A stretch of DNA of 11,388 nt from Euperipatoides rowelli (lineage: Eukaryota > Onychophora > Udeonychophora > Euonychophora > Peripatopsidae). The stretch lies in the NCBI GenBank assembly GCA_003024985.2, contig PXIH01S0003176.1; one strand, given 5' to 3'. Made by a program: the position numbers and the translations under genes. This document shows positions 7,863 through 11,388 of the stretch, in pieces. The notes below the pieces were generated by a model. That model did not search any database. It saw only the letters and a list, made by a program, of their open reading frames with translations, and had not been told where the DNA came from. Each line of letters opens with the position of its first letter. Positions within the stretch are counted from its first letter, which is position 1.

Positions 7863-8211
7863 ACTTATAAGAAATACATTTTAAGTAGTGAAACTAGATT
7901 CGTTCAACATCCTCCTCATACAGTAAGCCCAAATAGGGGAACAATTTCAAGTATGGGTCAAACAAAACAGTAAAAAATATAAAGAGCTTACGTTTAAAAT
8001 GCTCAGAAGTTTCCTAACCAATCCCAGTGATCTTGCCACCCTAGTGACTAAGTTTAATGCGATGAGAAAAAGTGAAATTACTAGAATAAATTCCCAAATC
8101 CTTAATAATCTACGTGTGAAAGGGAATGATGATCTCGCCCCTAATTCTTTGAGTCTCTCTTTCTCTATCTTTTTACCGTTTCTTCTTTTTTTGCAACTAC
8201 TCCCTTTTTAG
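7863..8211 (+). pseudogene. Unrecognised coding-like block with one frame change
   Basis: Frame one (7863-7970) reads KKYILSSETRFVQHPPHTVS. Frame two is open from 7927 to the stop at 8209-8211 (94 codons) and reads GEQFQVWVKQNSKKYKEL, then MLRSFLTNPSDLATLVTKF, then NAMRKSEITRINSQILNNLR and VKGNDDLAPNSL. The last 20 or so residues are hydrophobic low-complexity and probably lie outside the coding part. Composition through residue 70 or so is well balanced. ATTTCAAG at 7944-7951 could be an acceptor, but no clear donor follows. The opposite strand is also open across 7950-8207, with a less natural composition. It could be a host exon or a mobile-element relic. I do not recognise the family. Confidence 0.3.
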
Positions 8212-8400
8212 TTCTTTTCGGCTTTCCTCTTCTCTGGCAGTTGCATTACATTTGGTTCCATTCTATTTTCATCTGTTTCTTGCTCACTTTCATCCTGTCA
8301 ACTGTTGTTCTCTTCTTGTCATTTCATTCACATCTGTATAACTTAATGATCCATGCTATTTATATTTGTATTTTCAGTATCATTATCACAAATTATGTAT
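8211..8400 (-). pseudogene. Possible copia Pol linker (acidic then basic), very decayed
   Basis: On the minus strand 8297-8211 is open and reads DESEQETDENRMEPNVM followed by QLPEKRKAEKN. Upstream in the same frame, between stops, it reads DNDTENTNINSMDH. An acidic Glu/Asp/Asn-rich stretch that turns basic is typical of the linker between integrase and reverse transcriptase in Ty1/copia Pol. The strand and order fit the copia remnant at 9130-10400. The gap to it is longer than usual, so an insertion would be needed. Low-complexity composition makes chance a real alternative. Confidence 0.22.
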
Positions 8401-8447
8401 GTTATATTCATAATTTCTTATTACCGTATGCCTATTTACCTCAGTAA

Positions 8448-9125
8448 TTTCCTCCAGTTTCTAGGCTCATCAAATTTTATGGGTTTTTTCCCTCAACTTT
8501 TCCAGTAGTTGGTATATATGCTAGGTTATATCGTATATGTCATCTTTGAATCTTATCAGAAAGAGACGTATATTTCTGCTTGGATAAGCATATTTCCATT
8601 TCTATAATTTAAAGAGAATTTTACCAGGAGTTTAATTTTCTCTTTTTCATTTTTGTTTTTATTTATTCATCATTCCGGTTTGTTCGAGGATACTTCAAGA
8701 TTGGCCTACTACATCTCTGCATACCATGTCATTTTCCTAACGTTTATAACCATTTGTTCGGATCATATATTCATAAACAGTTCCATAGATCAGCAACTTT
8801 TAATTTGAAATCTATCTTTTATCAAATATTGAGCAGCACATACTTCATATGGATAGCCTACATACATACGGGTTTAATCTATTTTTTCCTTAATCAATCT
8901 GGATGGACTTTATGGTTTAACTTTTCGTTTTGTATATAAAACTTTTAATTTTTTTACCAATTATTTTTTATTTTGGAATACAATGTAAATACTCTCANAT
9001 CCGTCATGGGCCAGAGAGTATATTTATAAAGAAAATTATTTTTCATTATACTGTACATTGAGCCTGATTTGTTTGCTCAAATGTATTGTGTGACTTGTTA
9101 GTCTTTCAAATAAATAAACCTAAGT
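8448..9125. other. AT-rich stretch, nothing firmly supported
   Basis: This would be the place for the copia reverse transcriptase region if the linker call is right, but I find none of its conserved blocks on the minus strand. The 61-codon plus frame at 8754-8939 is aromatic and hydrophobic and looks like chance. Position 8998 is an N. Confidence 0.5.
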
Positions 9126-9129
9126 AAGT

Positions 9130-9364
9130 AATAGTAATATGTTGTTGTTCTGGAATAACCTACAAATATTCCTGCTTTTGCTTTAGGCTTAAAATTTATT
9201 TCTTATATTTCTGTATAATATATATATATATCTGTGATACATCCAAATCATAAATATTTCACAGTAGCTTTATTCTTGCTCCATAATTCCATAAGTGTGA
9301 CATTTGCTTTACAGTATGGATATTTTTTATGTACACAGCTATAATGATTGCTTCACCTCAAAAT
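9130..9364 (-). pseudogene. copia Pol: end of integrase to start of RT region, broken
   Basis: This continues the integrase core below. In the same frame, after two stops, the minus strand reads ANVTLMELWSKNKATVKYL, a stop, then FGCI. This corresponds to the T-P-x-E-L-W...K-P-x-V-x-x-L-[RK]-V-F-G-C block conserved in Ty1/copia integrases. After an interruption at the TA run (about 9217-9232) another frame gives NFKPKAKAGIFVGYSRTTTY at 9197-9138. That matches the K-x-x-K-[AG]-x-x-G-[IV]-F-V-G-Y-S block lying just before the copia reverse transcriptase linker. At least two stops and one frameshift separate the blocks, so the segment cannot be translated as one protein. Confidence 0.8.
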
Positions 9365-9553
9365 TCAAGTCAACTTTTCATCTATCATCATGGTCCTAGA
9401 AACTCCACTAGTCTGATTGGCCCTTTCCGCTGTCCCGTTGCCTTGTGGGCTATGCGCTACTGTTAATTCATGTTTAATTCCATCTCTCTCAAATACCTTG
9501 AGAAATTTCTGTCCTAGGAATTCACCCCCTTTATCACTTCTTACTCTGATCAT
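9365..9553 (-). pseudogene. Ty1/copia integrase core fragment
   Basis: A 62-codon open frame reads VRSDKGGEFLGQKF, then ERDGIKHELTVAHSPQGNGT and AERANQT. This is the rve-type integrase core of Ty1/copia: S-D-x-G-G-E-F carries the second catalytic Asp and N-G-x-A-E-R carries the catalytic Glu. GIKHELTVAHSPQ matches the usual GIxHxxTxPYTPQ. After ERANQT the expected LLE-type helix has become SGVSRTMMIDEKL. The ATG at 9553 is not a real start; homology continues upstream in another frame. A stop ends it after KLT, where the family normally continues into the W-A-E-A block. Confidence 0.92.
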
Positions 9554-9559
9554 TTTAAG

Positions 9560-9960
9560 ATTTTAATTTTCCATTCTAACCATTGATTTTCGTAAACATA
9601 TCAAATGCTTGACTTTTATACTTCAATAATTGAATGAAAATCATTCTGCTCCTTGCATCAACTACTACAAATGCGTACCTAATACCACGAGATATCACAG
9701 GTATCGGCCCACATAAATCTACTGTATGTGAAACAACTTTAGTGGCTTTTTCACCATATTATTACTTTCCCCGAACAGATTTAAATGGCTTAATACTCAC
9801 TTTATCAAAGATTCAGTGTTCATATTCCTCATAATCCTGGTCTTGTCCAACACTGCATTCCTCGCATGATATCACTATTTTTGAATATATTCATCAACTG
9901 GTCCCAATCTAGCATGCCATAATTTATATTTATTTCCGTATTCTCCACACTTCTGACACA
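9560..9960 (-). pseudogene. copia GAG-pre-integrase and N-terminal integrase, broken
   Basis: At 9943-9878 the minus strand reads KCGEYGNKYKLWHARLG and continues PVDEYIQK. This is the L-W-H-x-R-L-G signature of the GAG-pre-integrase domain. After a stop and a frame change, 9852-9560 reads VGQDQDYEEYEH, a stop, then IFDKVSIKPFKSVRGK. After two more stops it reads KVVSHTVDLCGPIPVISRGI, RYAFVVVDARSRMIF and IQLLKYKSQAFDMF. HTVDLCGPIPV (Asp codon at 9717-9719) carries the first catalytic Asp of the D,D-35-E triad. The expected zinc-binding C-x-x-C appears as YEEYEH followed by a stop, so both Cys are lost. A frameshift near 9555 separates this from the core fragment. Confidence 0.88.
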
Positions 9961-10400
9961 TGCTATCTCTGGATTAAAAATTATTATTTTCACAATATCC
10001 TCATTAAGCTTAGATTTTACTATTATTCTCTAATTTTTATTATCATCACTCTAACATTAAATTCTACTTTGTTTCCATGATTTGTCATTTCTCCGACAGA
10101 TGAATTACTACTCAACCTAGGAACATAAATGCATTTTTAAGATATAGGCTACATTTTATTCAATTCCATTAGATTTTATGTTCCCTGTAATTCTCCTTTC
10201 CCAGTTGCATTTATCACTCTCCCTGACTCCACCAGATTAATATTACCATTAATAGCTTTTATATTATATAGTTCTGATTATTCGTCAAATCGTCATATGT
10301 ATCGAACACCAGGAATCTTTGTATTCCTCTTAGATATAGCCTTATATCCACGTAAAGCACCGTTTCCCTGCCATGTCATTTTTATCACATGCATAATTAT
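9961..10400 (-). pseudogene. copia zinc knuckle and aspartic protease, broken
   Basis: Starting at 10398 the minus strand reads YACDKNDMAGKRCF. This fits a CCHC zinc knuckle that keeps its second and last Cys while the first Cys and the His are gone. Two stops later, in the same frame, comes DSWCSIHMT at 10317-10291. The copia protease active site is D-S-G-[AC]-S-x-H-M-T; the Gly is replaced by Trp, but the catalytic Asp codon remains. After a frame change, 10260 to about 10040 reads IKAINGNINLVESGRVINA, TGKGELQGT, CIYVPRLSSN and SSVGEMTNHGNKVEFN. This matches the protease C-terminal part, with the LYVPxLxxNLxSVxxLxxxG block. I find no gag coding region or LTR above 10405, so the element is truncated at its 5' side. 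Confidence 0.85.
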
Positions 10401-10404
10401 TTTG

Positions 10405-11080
10405 TGTGCTTATTGTTAGGTTATAACCAGATAGGGCCAGGGTAGAACAAAGAATAAAATGGTGAAAAAACCATGCTGTACTGAAAATGATTGACAACTA
10501 AAAAATCGACTTTAAAATAATCTTATTACTTTAATAAGCTGTTAAAGTATAGTAAAAATAAACACATTTTTATTTTGAGACTTTCAGATAAAATATATTT
10601 CTTGATATGTTCAAATAAATGTTTCATGAACAGGCACTTGCTGTACAAAAATTGAAATAAACAAAATTGTTATCCATATTAAAACAATGTTTGAATTTTC
10701 TTTCTTCAGAAATAAACACATAGGCTACTAAGCTTGATTATATTCTTCACACTAACAACATTGTCAAAACCATATAAACATTTATATTTGAATAATGAGT
10801 ATTATCATAAACACATATGTAGTGTAGAATCATATTAAAAACTAGGACTGCAAATAAAACAGGTAACAGTTTTTCACTAAACAAGAGAACGTTAAAATTT
10901 AAATAAGATTTTGCAATAATCTTAATACTCTTTGTATTTGTACCAGTTACAGGGAGATGAGATTTCAAAGATGTTGAAAAGAAATCTTCTGGACATGGAA
11001 TAGGGAAAGTTTTTGAGGCGATAAAGGTAATGAATTAATCATTTCAAGCAAGATGTCACAACTGATTAGGCTACTGGCGG
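10405..11080. other. AT-rich stretch without a supported gene
   Basis: No gag frame, LTR or host exon can be supported. The 73-codon minus frame at 10747-10968 has no recognisable features. A TTACAG acceptor at 10945-10950 followed by GTAATG at 11027 on the plus strand frames a possible small exon. All three of its frames contain a stop. Confidence 0.5.
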
Positions 11081-11106
11081 CAATTTTTGTTGAAGAGATT
11101 TACACT

Positions 11107-11178
11107 ATTAACCCCTTATTTGCGGAAGACGTTTATTGCCGGTTTCACAGACAGTTCCAGTTTTGCGAAAGACGTTTA
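11107..11178. repeat. Short direct repeat, TTGCGRAAGACGTTTA twice
   Basis: TTGCGGAAGACGTTTA at 11120-11135 and TTGCGAAAGACGTTTA at 11163-11178 differ by one base. They lie 43 bases apart, just after TTAACCCCTT. The CpGs stand out in AT-rich surroundings. This looks like part of a dispersed repeat. Confidence 0.5.
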
Positions 11179-11388
11179 AAAATGTCTTAATGAGAAATAT
11201 TAGGCTAATATTTCCTTTTTCTTTTTCAGTTTAATAACATTTAAATGCCTAATTAATATATTTTTATGTTTTCTAAATAATAATTAATCAATATAAATAC
11301 AGTATGTTAATTTACAGAATATAATTTTAAATGTTGCTATTTGTAAACATAAAATAATATACAGTAAATGGCTGCAGACAGTAGGTTT
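11179..11388. other. AT-rich stretch, nothing supported
   Basis: Only AT-rich sequence with three ACAGTA words is seen; no frame, repeat or RNA-like structure can be supported. Confidence 0.6.

Noticed and set aside
8241-8939. Plus-strand frames at 8241-8447 and 8754-8939
   Set aside because: Composition is Phe/Ile/Leu/Tyr-rich as expected from T-rich DNA, with no conserved motif.
10747-10968. 73-codon minus-strand frame next to the copia remnant, considered as gag
   Set aside because: It shows no gag-like charged or zinc-binding sequence, and hydrophobic runs dominate.
10951-11026. Possible plus-strand exon between TTACAG and GTAATG
   Set aside because: All three frames contain a stop, so it cannot be an internal coding exon.

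Overview
The window looks like non-coding DNA from an animal nuclear genome. It is very AT-rich, has long T and A runs, and no compact ORFs or operon spacing. It holds a spliced gene fragment with short GT-AG introns, a decayed Ty1/copia retrotransposon and a tandem satellite. The words TAGGCTA and ACAGTA recur throughout. I associate such words with crustacean genomes, possibly decapods, but that placement is only an impression. Three isolated N bases (4446, 5059, 8998) are assembly ambiguities.

The one gene that can be named is on the minus strand at 3733-3993. Two adjacent exons with matching splice phases encode the N-terminal part of a GUCD1-like protein (Guanylate_cyc_2 family), including the hallmark W-D-C-G-L-A-C motif. 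The later exons are not visible toward position 1 and probably lie outside the window. The first exon should lie above 3993. A CCAAT box, an NRF1-like palindrome and a phase-compatible ATG at 7338-7650 form a weak candidate 5' end.

Layout. 183-955: strongly coding-like relic on the plus strand, broken by stops and frameshifts, unrecognised; weaker relics follow at 1959-2451. 2521-2770: diverged tandem duplication, running into a possible plus-strand exon. 3218-3292: degenerate tRNA-like element. 3380-3477: GGCACCA/TGGTGCC inverted repeats. 3733-3993: GUCD1-like exons. 4442-4959: satellite of 2.7 copies. 5041-5118: TCGGTA/CGATAA cluster. 5145-5380: GC-richer island, followed by a CTTCTG-rich tract to about 5515. 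7130-7650: purine/pyrimidine-skewed, promoter-like block. 7863-8211: unrecognised coding-like block. 9130-10400, minus strand: copia zinc knuckle, protease, integrase and start of the reverse transcriptase region, with many stops and frameshifts but all three integrase catalytic acids still encoded. The rest is AT-rich sequence with no feature I can support.

The genes do not form a pathway. The picture is an animal gene with long introns or flanks filled by old mobile-element debris. The item that could be a previously undescribed element is the relic at 183-955, which I could not assign to a family.
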